Source: Bog-159 sp035541265 (GTDB taxonomy: Bacteria > Acidobacteriota > Terriglobia > Bryobacterales > Bryobacteraceae). Taken from it: a stretch of 64,000 nucleotides of DNA. The translations under genes were made by a program, and so were the position numbers. This document shows, one piece after another, positions 1-9,006 of this stretch; positions within the stretch are counted from its first letter, which is position 1, and each line of letters begins with the position of its first letter. The stretch lies in the NCBI GenBank assembly GCA_035541265.1, contig DATKNQ010000266.1, positions 6,828-70,827 of the forward strand, in the 5' to 3' direction. Under the pieces are notes generated by a model, which saw nothing but the letters and a program-made list of their open reading frames with translations, ran no database searches and was not told the origin of the DNA.

Positions 1-2
1 GC

Positions 3-1319
3 ACGGAAGGGCTGCGGGAGGTCACCGCCGTACGTTGCTGGTCGCTGCATGATGTCACCCGCGTGGTGATCGCGGTGAGCGATGAATTCGAATTCCACGC
101 CGAGCGAGCCCACAATCCCGAGCGTATTTTCTTCGATATCTTCCACTCGCGGCCGCGCATCGAAGGCCACCGTTTCTACTCCCGCACAGTGGATGATCCG
201 TTGGTGAAAAAGGTCCGCGTGGCGGAAACGCTGGCCGGCGTCACGCGAATTGTGCTGGATCTGCAAACCAACGCGGATTACTCGGTCGAGCGCATTTCGA
301 ACCCGGACCGCCTGATCGTGGAACTGCGGGCGAAGGGACCTGTGTTCACGCCTCCGGCATCGCAGCCCGCCGTAGTGACCCAGACCCTGCCGGCTCCGCC
401 GGCGCTGACCGCACCCCCGCAGCCGGTGCCCGCCGCTCCTGTTCTGACCTCCCGCAGCCCTGATCCGCATGCCGCGCCGGCTGCTCCGCGAACCCCGCCG
501 GCGACCGTTGCCACGCCCGGCACTGCGCCCGCGCCGCGTGACGAATCGGCGCAAGCAGCCAAGATGAGCGGCAACAACCCGGGTTCGCTCACACGTGCCC
601 TTGGATTGAAGATCCGGCGCGTGGTGCTCGATCCGGGCCATGGCGGCCACGACGACGGCACCATCGGGCCCACCGGGTTGCTCGAGAAGGATCTGGTGCT
701 GGATGTGGCGCTGCGGCTGGGCAAGCTGATCGAGTCGCGCATGGGCAGCGAAGTCATCTTCACGCGTTCCGACGATACGTTTATCCCGCTGGAACGCCGC
801 ACGGCGATCGCCAACGAAAACAAGGCCGACCTGTTTCTCTCCATTCACGCCAATTCGTCCCCTTATCCGCGAATCGCGGGAGTGGAGAGTTACTACTTGA
901 ACTTCACCACGTCGAAAGATGCGCTGGCCGTAGCCAGCCGCGAGAATGCGTCATCCGATAAGTCCGTCTTCGAACTGCACGATCTTATTCAAAAGATCAC
1001 CCTGCAGGACAAGGCCGAGGAGTCCAAGGAATTTGCCGGGCGCATCCAGTCGGCGCTGTTTCCCTTCGCGGCGCGTTACGATCCGGGCATCAAGAATCGC
1101 GGCGTGAAGAAGGCGCCCTTCGTGGTGCTCATCGGCGCGTCGATGCCTTCCGTGTTGGCGGAGATCGGCTTCCTGAGCAACCGGCGGGAAGAAGCCCTGC
1201 TGAAGCTGCCCGAGCACCGGCAGAAGCTGGCGGAAGCGCTCTACCGCGGCGTTTACCGCTACGCACAGAGCTTGAGCCATTTCGAAATGGCGCAGGCCGC
1301 CGATCGCGTCAAGAACTGA
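3..1319 (+). CDS. N-acetylmuramoyl-L-alanine amidase (AMIN + Amidase_3), 5' end outside window
   Basis: This periplasmic zinc amidase cleaves the bond between N-acetylmuramic acid and the stem peptide, probably during cell separation. The frame is open to the window edge and the residues before the first GTG (position 63) already read as an AMIN domain, so the gene starts upstream of the window. The AMIN domain (envelope targeting) is followed by a Pro/Ala-rich linker (about 340-590) and the Amidase_3 catalytic domain (about 610-1290). Zinc-ligand motifs are visible: DPGHGGHDDG, the Glu in LLEKDL, the His in SIHANSS and the catalytic Glu in LAEIGFLSN. The next gene starts 10 bases downstream on the same strand. 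Confidence 0.93.
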   Translation, partial: TEGLREVTAVRCWSLHDVTRVVIAVSDEFEFHAERAHNPERIFFDIFHSRPRIEGHRFYSRTVDDPLVKKVRVAETLAGVTRIVLDLQTNADYSVERISNPDRLIVELRAKGPVFTPPASQPAVVTQTLPAPPALTAPPQPVPAAPVLTSRSPDPHAAPAAPRTPPATVATPGTAPAPRDESAQAAKMSGNNPGSLTRALGLKIRRVVLDPGHGGHDDGTIGPTGLLEKDLVLDVALRLGKLIESRMGSEVIFTRSDDTFIPLERRTAIANENKADLFLSIHANSSPYPRIAGVESYYLNFTTSKDALAVASRENASSDKSVFELHDLIQKITLQDKAEESKEFAGRIQSALFPFAARYDPGIKNRGVKKAPFVVLIGASMPSVLAEIGFLSNRREEALLKLPEHRQKLAEALYRGVYRYAQSLSHFEMAQAADRVKN

Positions 1320-1329
1320 TTCGGGCCGC

Positions 1330-2004
1330 ATGCAGGTCCTGGCTCTTCGCCATACGCCTCTTGAAGGCATCGGTTCCATGGCCGCCCCACTCGCGCGCCA
1401 TCACGTGGCTTGCCGGATCGTGAACCTTCCCACCGATGTGCCGGACCTGACCAACATGGCCGGGCTGATCCTCATGGGCGGTCCGATGTCGGCCAACGAC
1501 GATCTGCCCTGGATCCGGCACGAGATCGCGGCGATACGAACGGCCCGCGACCGCGGCCTTCCGGTGCTGGGCATCTGCCTGGGTGCGCAGTTGATCGCTC
1601 GCGCGCTGGGCGCGCGCGTCTACCCGAACGGCGAAAAGGAAATCGGCTGGTCCAGTCTCAACTGGACCGCGGCCGCGCACACGGACGCCTTGTTCCACGG
1701 ACTGCCCGATCCCCAAATGGTCTTTCAATGGCACGGCGAGACATTCGACCTGCCGCCGGGCGCCGGGCACCTGGCGTATTCGGACGTGTGCCGCAACCAG
1801 GCATATCGCGCGGGGACGAATATCTACGGCATCCAGTTTCACCTCGAAGTCACGCCGGAGATGATCGCGGAATGGCTGCGCCAGGACGACGCTTGCGGCG
1901 AGGCGCGCGAGGCTGCTGCGCCCATCGATCCTTACGCGCACGCTGCCGCATTGGCGGACGCGGCCGACACCGTCTTCGACCGCTGGTGTCGCCTGCTACG
2001 CTGA
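1330..2004 (+). CDS. Class I glutamine amidotransferase (GMP-synthase-like domain)
   Basis: Free-standing glutaminase-type protein of 224 aa. The nucleophile elbow GICLGAQ places the catalytic Cys at residue 83, and the His-Glu pair of the triad is in IQFHLEVT near residue 172. The oxyanion-type segment MGGPMSAND is present. No synthetase domain is attached, which fits the family often annotated as GMP synthase-like glutamine amidotransferase; such proteins may hydrolyse gamma-glutamyl compounds. The substrate cannot be told from sequence. It lies 10 bases after the amidase and its stop is 6 bases before the next ORF. Confidence 0.88.
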   Translation: MQVLALRHTPLEGIGSMAAPLARHHVACRIVNLPTDVPDLTNMAGLILMGGPMSANDDLPWIRHEIAAIRTARDRGLPVLGICLGAQLIARALGARVYPNGEKEIGWSSLNWTAAAHTDALFHGLPDPQMVFQWHGETFDLPPGAGHLAYSDVCRNQAYRAGTNIYGIQFHLEVTPEMIAEWLRQDDACGEAREAAAPIDPYAHAAALADAADTVFDRWCRLLR

Positions 2005-2010
2005 TGATGA

Positions 2011-2193
2011 GTGGAAGACCAACCGAGTGAGGAGGGCAAAGGTCCGCGCTGTCCCGCCTGCGGCTGGACCGACGTGCGGCGCTCGCAGAGCCGGGGATTC
2101 CTCGACCGCCTGATGACGCTGGTGGCTCGCGTACCCTACCGGTGCCGCAGTTGCGGCCGGCGATTCTATCACGCCGCGGAGCCCGGCCCGTAG
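2011..2193 (+). CDS. Small zinc-ribbon protein
   Basis: A 60-residue protein with a GTG start. It carries two CxxC knuckles, CPACG near residue 12 and CRSCG near residue 46, with a basic helix between them, so a single zinc ribbon makes up most of the protein. The tail (RRFYH) is typical of small ribbons annotated as hypothetical proteins. It follows the amidotransferase by 6 bases and ends tail-to-tail with the ketosynthase-like gene on the other strand. Function unknown. Confidence 0.6.
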   Translation: MEDQPSEEGKGPRCPACGWTDVRRSQSRGFLDRLMTLVARVPYRCRSCGRRFYHAAEPGP

Positions 2194-2215
2194 GAGCCTT
2201 CCGAATCGATGTAGC

Positions 2216-3472
2216 TCAGGGCCGCACCGCACGCGCCGCCAAGGCTGCCACGGCGCCGCCCCATGAACACGAAAGAAACAGGCCCAAAGGCGCAGCTTCA
2301 TCGAGCTGACGCGGTTCGCCGGTGACCAGGTCCAGTCCCGCATCGGCATTTCCGCTGTGCCGTGCAATCGCCGGAAGGAAACCCTCGCGCGCGCAGAGCA
2401 AGCCCAATCCAAGTTCGGCGGCGGCCGTGCCTGCACCCATGTAGCCGGTGTGGCCCTTCAGAGCAGTGACCGCGGTGGCATAGCCGAACATTCCGGCGAG
2501 TGCGGCGGCCTCGCAGCGATCCTCCGCCGCCGTGCCCAGACCGGCCGCAAACACAAAGTCCGGATACGCCTCGCCCAGCGCTTGCCGCGCGGCCTGGCAG
2601 ATCGTCTGTGCAGACCACGCCGGCCGCCACTGCTCCTGCGCTCCCATGGCCGACCCGGCACCGCACAACTCGCCGAGAATCGCGGCGCCACGGCTCTCGG
2701 CGTGCTCCCAATTCTCCAGCACCAGGAATCCCGCGCCTTCGCCCAGCACCAGGCCATCGCCCGCGGCGTCAAAAGGCCGATAGGCTTCCGTGGGCTCCAA
2801 GTGCGACAGCAGGCCTGCCTGCTCATACGCCAGGAAATTACCAGGGGTGGCCAATGAGTCATATCCGCCCGTGATCGCCACGTCGCAGCGCCCCTCGAGC
2901 AGATCCAGATACGCGGCGTGAATTGCCTGCGCGGAGGCGGTGTCCTTTTGCGTGAAATTACCGTTGGGCCCGCGGACGCCGAACTCGGTCGAGAGCAGCG
3001 CCAGTCCGCCGTTGGCCAGCGTGCGCAGGCAGATGTAGCGGTCAATCAAGTGCGAAGGCAGCCCGCCCAGGTACTTGTAATCCATTTCACGTCCGGCGTC
3101 CCAGGCCATCAGAAGGGAGGGAAAGAAATGGTCGTATTCCACGCCGGTCTGTCCGGAACCGGCCTGGATTCCGACACGCGTAGCATCCACCTTGCTCAAG
3201 TCGATGCCGCTCTGTTCCACCGCTTCGCGCGCCGCGCGCATGGCGAACTGTACGGAACGGCCCATGAACTTGTAGTTTTTGGGAAAGCGCAGGCAGGATT
3301 CCAGATCGAACGGGGCTACGCTGGCCAATGCCTGCGCGGCGTGGCCCTCGACGGCAAACGCGCGCGCCGGGCCAATACCGGACTCGCCCGCGCGGCTGCG
3401 CGCCACGTTTTCGGCGGCCGACAACCCCAGCGGTGTAACCAACCCCACTCCCGTAATCGCGACCCGCTGCAT
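2216..3472 (-). CDS. Beta-ketoacyl synthase-fold protein lacking the usual catalytic residues
   Basis: A 418-aa FabF-type (KAS II) protein starting MQRVAITGVGLVTPLG. The fold signatures are clear, including AITGGYDS and the KGHTGYMGAG motif that contributes the last His of the active site. Where KAS enzymes have the nucleophilic Cys (CATGAHAIG-type motif) this protein reads DTASAQAIH, placing Asp there. Where they have HGTGT it reads AGLGT, so the first His is also missing. Known relatives without the Cys (chain-length factors, malonyl decarboxylating KSQ) do not condense acyl chains alone. It stands alone, without an acyl carrier protein beside it, so its partner is unknown. The alignment was done by eye. 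Confidence 0.8.
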   Translation of the reverse strand: MQRVAITGVGLVTPLGLSAAENVARSRAGESGIGPARAFAVEGHAAQALASVAPFDLESCLRFPKNYKFMGRSVQFAMRAAREAVEQSGIDLSKVDATRVGIQAGSGQTGVEYDHFFPSLLMAWDAGREMDYKYLGGLPSHLIDRYICLRTLANGGLALLSTEFGVRGPNGNFTQKDTASAQAIHAAYLDLLEGRCDVAITGGYDSLATPGNFLAYEQAGLLSHLEPTEAYRPFDAAGDGLVLGEGAGFLVLENWEHAESRGAAILGELCGAGSAMGAQEQWRPAWSAQTICQAARQALGEAYPDFVFAAGLGTAAEDRCEAAALAGMFGYATAVTALKGHTGYMGAGTAAAELGLGLLCAREGFLPAIARHSGNADAGLDLVTGEPRQLDEAAPLGLFLSCSWGGAVAALAARAVRP

Positions 3473-3533
3473 ACTCTTCAGAGATTCTACAATAGGGCGC
3501 GCCGCATCCCGCGCGGCACGGTACTATGACGCC

Positions 3534-4082
3534 ATGGCACTCCAATTCACCACTTCGTATCTGGCGGACTCCCTGACCCTGTTGCGCTATTACAAGAAAA
3601 TGGCAGAGGCGGCGATCGCGCAGGTCACTGACGAGCAACTTTTTGCCACGCTCGACCCGGAGTCCAATTCGATCGCCATCATCGTGAAGCACATGGCGGG
3701 CAACATGCGCTCGCGTTGGACGGATTTTCTGATCAGCGACGGTGAAAAAAACGATCGCCAACGCGACACCGAGTTCGAAGACCCGCCGGCCACGCGCGAA
3801 AGTCTGATGGCGCTTTGGCAAACGGGATGGGACATCCTGTTTGCCGCGCTCGAGCCTTTGACCGATGCGGACCTGGCACGTCAAGTCACGATCCGTGGTG
3901 AAGCGCACTCCGTGATGCAGGCCATCAACCGGCAGCTTGCGCACTACGCGAGTCACATCGGGCAGATCATTCTTCTGGCGAAGCATTTCCAATGCGACAA
4001 GTGGCGCTCGCTGAGTATTCCGCGGGGCAAGTCCGCCGAATTCACACGCCGCGTTACCGCCGGCGAAGCCAGCCAGCGCTAA
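3534..4082 (+). CDS. DUF1572 / DinB-fold protein
   Basis: A 182-aa four-helix-bundle protein. The frame is open further upstream, but homology-like sequence starts at the ATG at 3534 (MALQFTTSYL), so that start was chosen. The DinB-type metal triad is visible as His in IVKHMAGN and the two His of AHYASHIGQ. The stretch SNSIAIIVKHMAGNMRSRWT is characteristic of DUF1572. DinB-fold enzymes are often thiol-dependent transferases; the actual substrate is unknown. It is followed 11 bases later by the heme A synthase gene. Confidence 0.85.
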   Translation: MALQFTTSYLADSLTLLRYYKKMAEAAIAQVTDEQLFATLDPESNSIAIIVKHMAGNMRSRWTDFLISDGEKNDRQRDTEFEDPPATRESLMALWQTGWDILFAALEPLTDADLARQVTIRGEAHSVMQAINRQLAHYASHIGQIILLAKHFQCDKWRSLSIPRGKSAEFTRRVTAGEASQR

Positions 4083-4093
4083 CATTGAGAGAA

Positions 4094-5029
4094 ATGGCGC
4101 ATGCATTGGCGGACGCGCGCGCGGAGTCGTCCCCCGCGGTCTACCGGCGGTTCAGCCGGGTGGCTTGGGGCGTACTCGCGTACAACATGCTGGTGGTGTT
4201 GTGGGGCGCATTCGTACGCGCCACCGGTTCCGGCGCGGGCTGCGGCAATCGCTGGCCGCTCTGTAATGGCGTAGTCGTTCCGCGCGCGGCGAGTGTTCAG
4301 ACGATCATCGAATTCACGCACCGGGTCATGAGCGGCGTGGCCATCCTGGGCGTCTGCGGCCTGTGTTTGTGGGCGTTTCTGCTGTTCCCGCGCGGCCGCC
4401 GCGCGCGTCTTTTCGCGGCGCTGTCGGCCGTGTTCCTGTTTGCCGAGGCGCTGCTGGGCGCGGGTTTGGTGTTGTTCCGATATGTCGAGCACAACGCTTC
4501 GGCCGGCCGCGCCGTCTATCTTTCAGCACATCTCGTCAATACGCAGATCCTGCTGGCGATGCTGGCGCTGACCGCCTGGTTCGGCGCGGAAGGCGCCTCG
4601 CGCCGGTGGCATGCGGCGCCGCGAGTCGTGATGGCGGCATTGCCGGTTGCCGTGATCGTGGCGGTCAGCGGCGCGATCGCGGCCCTGGGTGACACACTCT
4701 TCCCCGCCCGCTCAGTGAGTGCCGGCATACACCAGGAGTTCGCGGCCAACGCCGCCGCGCTGCTGCGAATGCGCGCGCTGCATCCCGTAATCGCCGCGCT
4801 GGGATCCGCCGTAGTGCTGATGGCGGCCATCACCGCCTTGCGCTCACCGCGTCCCGCGGCAGTCCATTGCGGCTATGCGGTGGCCCTGCTGCTTTTTGTA
4901 CAACTCGCTGCGGGTGTCATTAATATCTTTCTTCTCGCGCCGGTGTGGATGCAAATCACGCACCTGCTGATCGCCGATCTGCTCTGGATTTCATTGGTGG
5001 TCACGGCTCTCGAAACGGGACGCGCTTAA
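4094..5029 (+). CDS. ctaA: Heme A synthase (COX15/CtaA family)
   Basis: An inner-membrane enzyme that oxidises the C8 methyl of heme O to a formyl group, giving heme A for aa3-type cytochrome oxidase. The 311-aa protein has about eight hydrophobic segments. Four heme-ligand-type His sit in EFTHRVMSG, LSAHLVNT, GIHQEF and ITHLLIADLLW, in the order expected for the two four-helix halves. A Cys pair lies in the first loop (GCGNRWPLCNG), as in CtaA proteins. The start is the ATG at 4094 after a GAGAGAA ribosome site; the frame continues upstream without motif content. No other oxidase gene is in the window. Confidence 0.88.
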   Translation: MAHALADARAESSPAVYRRFSRVAWGVLAYNMLVVLWGAFVRATGSGAGCGNRWPLCNGVVVPRAASVQTIIEFTHRVMSGVAILGVCGLCLWAFLLFPRGRRARLFAALSAVFLFAEALLGAGLVLFRYVEHNASAGRAVYLSAHLVNTQILLAMLALTAWFGAEGASRRWHAAPRVVMAALPVAVIVAVSGAIAALGDTLFPARSVSAGIHQEFAANAAALLRMRALHPVIAALGSAVVLMAAITALRSPRPAAVHCGYAVALLLFVQLAAGVINIFLLAPVWMQITHLLIADLLWISLVVTALETGRA

Positions 5030-5123
5030 CACGGGCTTAACTTACTGTCTGAAGTTAGTACTCCGTTACTTGAAAATGGTCAGGCGCGGAAACCGGCGGG
5101 GGAGCCACACCGTCTGAAGTGGC

Positions 5124-7922
5124 ATGTGTCCCTGGCGGCGATGCGCTTTCCTTGCTTTTGCTCTCGTCTCGTGGATGGTCTTTCCGAACGCCTTGCCGGC
5201 CGCGGATCGGATTACGGCGGCCATCGATAACAGCCGCCGCGTCACGCTCGCGAGCCATGTCAGCCGGCGCATTGCTTCCGCGGTGGACCAGGGGCTGGTG
5301 GATGCATCGACCGAACTCTCCGATGTCACCATGGTGCTGCGGCCGTCCGCGAGCCAGCAAGCCGATCTCAATCAGTTACTCATCGCGCAGCAGGACCCAT
5401 CGTCGTCCAGCTATCATCAATGGCTGACTCCGGAGCAGTATGCAGACCGCTTCGGAGTGAGCCAGAGCGATCTCGGCAAGATCACTGCCTGGCTCGGCGA
5501 TTTCGGTCTTACGGTCGACTACACCGCCCGCGCGCGCAACGCGGTGGTCTTCGCCGGCTCGGTCGGCCAGGTGGGCCGGGCGTTTGGGGTCGAGATTCAT
5601 CGATACCAGGTGAATGGCGAGCAGCACTATGCCAACGCAAACAGTCCCACGATTCCGGCGGCCTTTGACGGCCTGGTGGTGGGGATCCGCGGGCTCGACA
5701 ATTTCCGGCTGAAGCCGAGATTGGTGCGTTACGCGCAACCGCGCGAAACCATGTCCGGCGGCGCTCATCAGCTTGCGCCGGGAGACGTGGCCACGATCTA
5801 CGACATCACTCCGCTCTACAATGCCGGCATCACGGGTAAAGGCGCAACCATCGCCGTCGTTGGTCAGACTGACATCATCATGTCCGACATTGAAGCGTTC
5901 CACACGATGTTCGGCCTGCCTCCGAACGACCCTACCGTGAAGCTGTTTGGGAATAAAGATCCCGGCATCCTGAAAAGCTCGGGCGACCTTTCGGAGGCCG
6001 ATCTCGACCTGGAACTTTCCGGCGCCCTCGCGCCCAACGCCACCATCATCTACGTGAATTCCACCGATGTGGTCAACTCTCTCCAATACGCGATCGATCA
6101 GAACCTGGCGCCGATTGTCAGCACCAGCTATGGCGACTGTGAGCTCGATGAAGGATCCGCGGGCTCGCAGGCCCTTGAACTGGTGGCGGAGCAGGCCAAT
6201 GCGCAGGGCCAAACTATCTTCGCCGCTTCGGGTGACAGCGGCGCGGCGGATTGTTTCGGCATCGGCGACGGCCCCACCATCGATAATGCTCTTTCGGTGG
6301 ACGTGCCGGCCTCGCTCCCGGAAGTTACCGGCGTGGGCGGTACCGAGTTCCAGGAAAGCAGCGGAAGTTACTGGAGTACGCAAAACTCGAGTGACTTGAC
6401 GTCGGCGCTATCTTACATCCCCGAGATCTCATGGAACGACAGTAGTATCGATGGCAGCCCCGCGGCGAGCGGCGGCGGGGCCAGCGCGTATTTTTCGAAG
6501 CCATCCTGGCAGAGCGCGACAGGTGTGCCGGACGACGGTAAACGCGACGTCCCGGATGTGTCTATGTCGGCTTCCGCCGATCACGACGGATATGTCATTG
6601 TCAGCGGGGGCCAGACTCAGATCATCGGGGGGACATCCGTCGGGGGCCCGCAGTTTGCGGGTATCGCGGCATTGCTCAGCCAATACCTGGTAGCCAATGG
6701 ACTCGAGTCGAGCGCCAGCCTCGGCAACATCAATCCGCAGCTCTACGCGCTGGCGCCGGTCACGGGAGTGTTTCACGACATTACCACCGGAAACAATAAA
6801 GTGGTTCCATGTTCTACTCCGAACTGCACCGGAACCGCCATCGGGTACAACGCTGGCGTGGGCTACGATCAAGTCACTGGAATCGGGAGCGTGGATGTCT
6901 ATAACCTGGTCACGGCCTGGCACAGCGCCGGGGCGGTAAGCAAGGGCAGCGCGACCCTGACTTTGAACGCCAGCGTCACCAGCCTGGCTTTCAGCGGCTC
7001 AACCGTCCTGACTGCGACGGTGGCCAGTTCGAACGGCGGCACGCCCACCGGCACGGTCACGTTTACCACTGGCACATTCTCGCTGGGAACGGCCACGCTG
7101 TCCGGATCGGGCGCGAGCGCCAAGGCTACTCTGACGCTCGCCGGCGTGCAGTTGGCCGCTGGAAAGAATTCTATCACCGCCCAGTACAACGGCGATTCCA
7201 ACTACTACGGCTCCACGGGCACGACTACAGTCACCATTACATCCACCGCGATCGGTCCGCCCACCGTGGGCGGCCTGACGAATGCTGCGTCGTTTCAGCA
7301 AGTGTTTGCTCCCGGTGAGATCGTGAGCGTTTTTGGCACCAACCTGGCATCCGCCACGACGAGCACGCCCGGGCTGCCTCTTCCTACCATGCTCGCGGGA
7401 ACCTGGGTGACTATTAACGGCATCGCCGCGCCGCTTTATTACGTATCGCCCACACAGTTGAATATTCAGATCCCTTACGAAGTGACGGCGGCCTCGGGGG
7501 CGACGCTGCGCGTGAATAACAACGGCGAGAGCGTCTTTTACAGTTTCAAGGTGACGGCGACCGCTCCGGGCATCTTCACGTTCGACAACGGCGCGCCGGT
7601 GCCCTTCTCAACCGCCGCGCGCGGCCAGGAAATCACGATGTATATGACCGGGGCCGGGGCCGTGTCGCCAACCGTGGCCACGGGATCGGCGCCTGCGGCC
7701 GATACCTCCGCTTCGGAGTTACCCGCCCCAACCGGAGCCGTGTCGCTAACCGTGGGTGGCGCGGCGGCCACGATTAACTTCATCGGCATACCGACATGGT
7801 CGGTTGGCGTGGTGCAGATCAACTACACGATTCCATCGAGTGCGCCACTCGGTTCGCAGGCAGTGATTCTGTCAGTCGGCGGTGTGGCGAGCGCCTCCAC
7901 GCAGTTAACGGTCACCCAATAG
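5124..7922 (+). CDS. Secreted S53 (sedolisin/kumamolisin) protease with Ig-like and TIGR03437 C-terminal domains
   Basis: A 932-aa exported acid serine-carboxyl protease. A signal peptide (about 1-26) is followed by a pro-kumamolisin activation domain (about 30-190) and the S53 catalytic domain (about 210-600). Catalytic residues are visible: Glu and Asp four apart in SEADLDLE (near residue 290), the oxyanion Asp in ASGDSGAADC (near 370) and the Ser in GGTSVGGPQ (near 503). The calcium-site motif HDITTG follows. After it come a Big_3-like Ig domain (about 606-706) and the Solibacter-type TIGR03437 domain from GGLTNAASFQ to the end. It overlaps the convergent epimerase gene by 11 bases. Confidence 0.93.
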   Translation: MCPWRRCAFLAFALVSWMVFPNALPAADRITAAIDNSRRVTLASHVSRRIASAVDQGLVDASTELSDVTMVLRPSASQQADLNQLLIAQQDPSSSSYHQWLTPEQYADRFGVSQSDLGKITAWLGDFGLTVDYTARARNAVVFAGSVGQVGRAFGVEIHRYQVNGEQHYANANSPTIPAAFDGLVVGIRGLDNFRLKPRLVRYAQPRETMSGGAHQLAPGDVATIYDITPLYNAGITGKGATIAVVGQTDIIMSDIEAFHTMFGLPPNDPTVKLFGNKDPGILKSSGDLSEADLDLELSGALAPNATIIYVNSTDVVNSLQYAIDQNLAPIVSTSYGDCELDEGSAGSQALELVAEQANAQGQTIFAASGDSGAADCFGIGDGPTIDNALSVDVPASLPEVTGVGGTEFQESSGSYWSTQNSSDLTSALSYIPEISWNDSSIDGSPAASGGGASAYFSKPSWQSATGVPDDGKRDVPDVSMSASADHDGYVIVSGGQTQIIGGTSVGGPQFAGIAALLSQYLVANGLESSASLGNINPQLYALAPVTGVFHDITTGNNKVVPCSTPNCTGTAIGYNAGVGYDQVTGIGSVDVYNLVTAWHSAGAVSKGSATLTLNASVTSLAFSGSTVLTATVASSNGGTPTGTVTFTTGTFSLGTATLSGSGASAKATLTLAGVQLAAGKNSITAQYNGDSNYYGSTGTTTVTITSTAIGPPTVGGLTNAASFQQVFAPGEIVSVFGTNLASATTSTPGLPLPTMLAGTWVTINGIAAPLYYVSPTQLNIQIPYEVTAASGATLRVNNNGESVFYSFKVTATAPGIFTFDNGAPVPFSTAARGQEITMYMTGAGAVSPTVATGSAPAADTSASELPAPTGAVSLTVGGAAATINFIGIPTWSVGVVQINYTIPSSAPLGSQAVILSVGGVASASTQLTVTQ

Positions 7923-9006
7923 ACGCGGGCCGCAGCCCGAGTCCCGGCCGGTCCGGCAGAATCAACTTGCCCTTTTCAACTAACACGCCGCTGAATGGAT
8001 CGTTAGCGATCAGCAGGTTGCCGTCGAGATCCGCATAGTCGACCAGCGGCGAGAGATGTGCCGCCGCCGTCACGCTGACCGAGCTCGAAATCATGCATCC
8101 GAGCATGGTTTTCAGACCCAGCGATTTGGCGATCTGGATCATGTTGTGCGCTTCCAGTACACCGCCCGCTTTATCGAGCTTCACGTTGACGCCGTCGAAG
8201 GCGCCCACCATCTTCGGAATGTCGGATGCGTGGCGGCAGGCTTCATCGGCGATCAACGGCACGTGGACCCGCTCGTGGACCCAGTGCATCTCGTCCAGCA
8301 TATCGGCGGGCATGGGCTGCTCGACGAACTCGACGCCCTTGGTGGCCAGCCAGTTGATCTTGCGCACGGCCTCTTCTTTGTCCTTCCAGCCTTCGTTGGC
8401 GTCCACGCGCAGCGGCTTGTCGGTGACGCTACGCACGGCCGCGATGGTGGCTTCGTCGGTATCGAGCCCCACCTTAATTTTCAGCACCGGAAAAGGCGCC
8501 GCCTCGCGCACTTTCTGGCGCGTCATCTGCGGATTATCGATGCCGATCGAAAAAGTCGTGACCGGAGCATCGCGCGGGTCGAGACCGAAGTAGCGATAGA
8601 GCGGCACGCCCAGCTTCTGACCGACCCAATCCATCAGCGCGATATCGATGGCTGCCTTGCCCGCCCACTGGCCTTCGACGCGCGCGAAGACCTGGTGCGT
8701 GAGCTTTGCGAATTGCCAGGGATCGGCGCTGGTCAACAGATCGCGCACGGATTCGACGGACTGCCGCGCGCCGGCGGCGTCCTCTTTATAACGTACGATC
8801 GGCGCGCCCTCGCCGTGGCCCGTGATGCCGCCATTGCTGTAGGCGACGTACAGCGTGTCGCGGTACGCGCTCGAAGACATGGTGGTGGCCCAGGTGTGGC
8901 GCAGCTTCAGCCGCTTGATCTCGGTAGTGACGGTGGCGCGCGGCGCACCCGCGGAAAGTAAAGCAGGCCATCCGGCTTGCGCCAGGAAGAAGTGACGGCG
9001 GTTCAT
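7912..9006 (-). CDS. Exported enolase-superfamily dipeptide (L-Ala-D/L-Glu-type) epimerase
   Basis: A 364-aa enzyme of the muconate-lactonizing subgroup. Motifs in order: the KxK base in LKIKVGL, metal ligands in DANEGW, VEQP and ADEA, and the second Lys in KLDKAGG. This pattern fits L-Ala-D/L-Glu epimerases that recycle murein peptides. The start is the ATG at 9006, overlapping the stop of the NlpC/P60 gene by 4 bases; the longer open frame upstream only reads through that gene. The N-terminus (MNRRHFFLAQAG) resembles a Tat signal, unusual for an enzyme that is cytosolic in Bacillus (YkfB). It probably acts on peptides released in the periplasm by its partner. Confidence 0.87.
   Translation of the reverse strand: MNRRHFFLAQAGWPALLSAGAPRATVTTEIKRLKLRHTWATTMSSSAYRDTLYVAYSNGGITGHGEGAPIVRYKEDAAGARQSVESVRDLLTSADPWQFAKLTHQVFARVEGQWAGKAAIDIALMDWVGQKLGVPLYRYFGLDPRDAPVTTFSIGIDNPQMTRQKVREAAPFPVLKIKVGLDTDEATIAAVRSVTDKPLRVDANEGWKDKEEAVRKINWLATKGVEFVEQPMPADMLDEMHWVHERVHVPLIADEACRHASDIPKMVGAFDGVNVKLDKAGGVLEAHNMIQIAKSLGLKTMLGCMISSSVSVTAAAHLSPLVDYADLDGNLLIANDPFSGVLVEKGKLILPDRPGLGLRPASIG

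Noticed and set aside
5038..5057. TAACTT-N8-AAGTTA inverted repeat after ctaA
   Set aside because: Short arms and no T-run; neither a terminator nor an operator could be supported.
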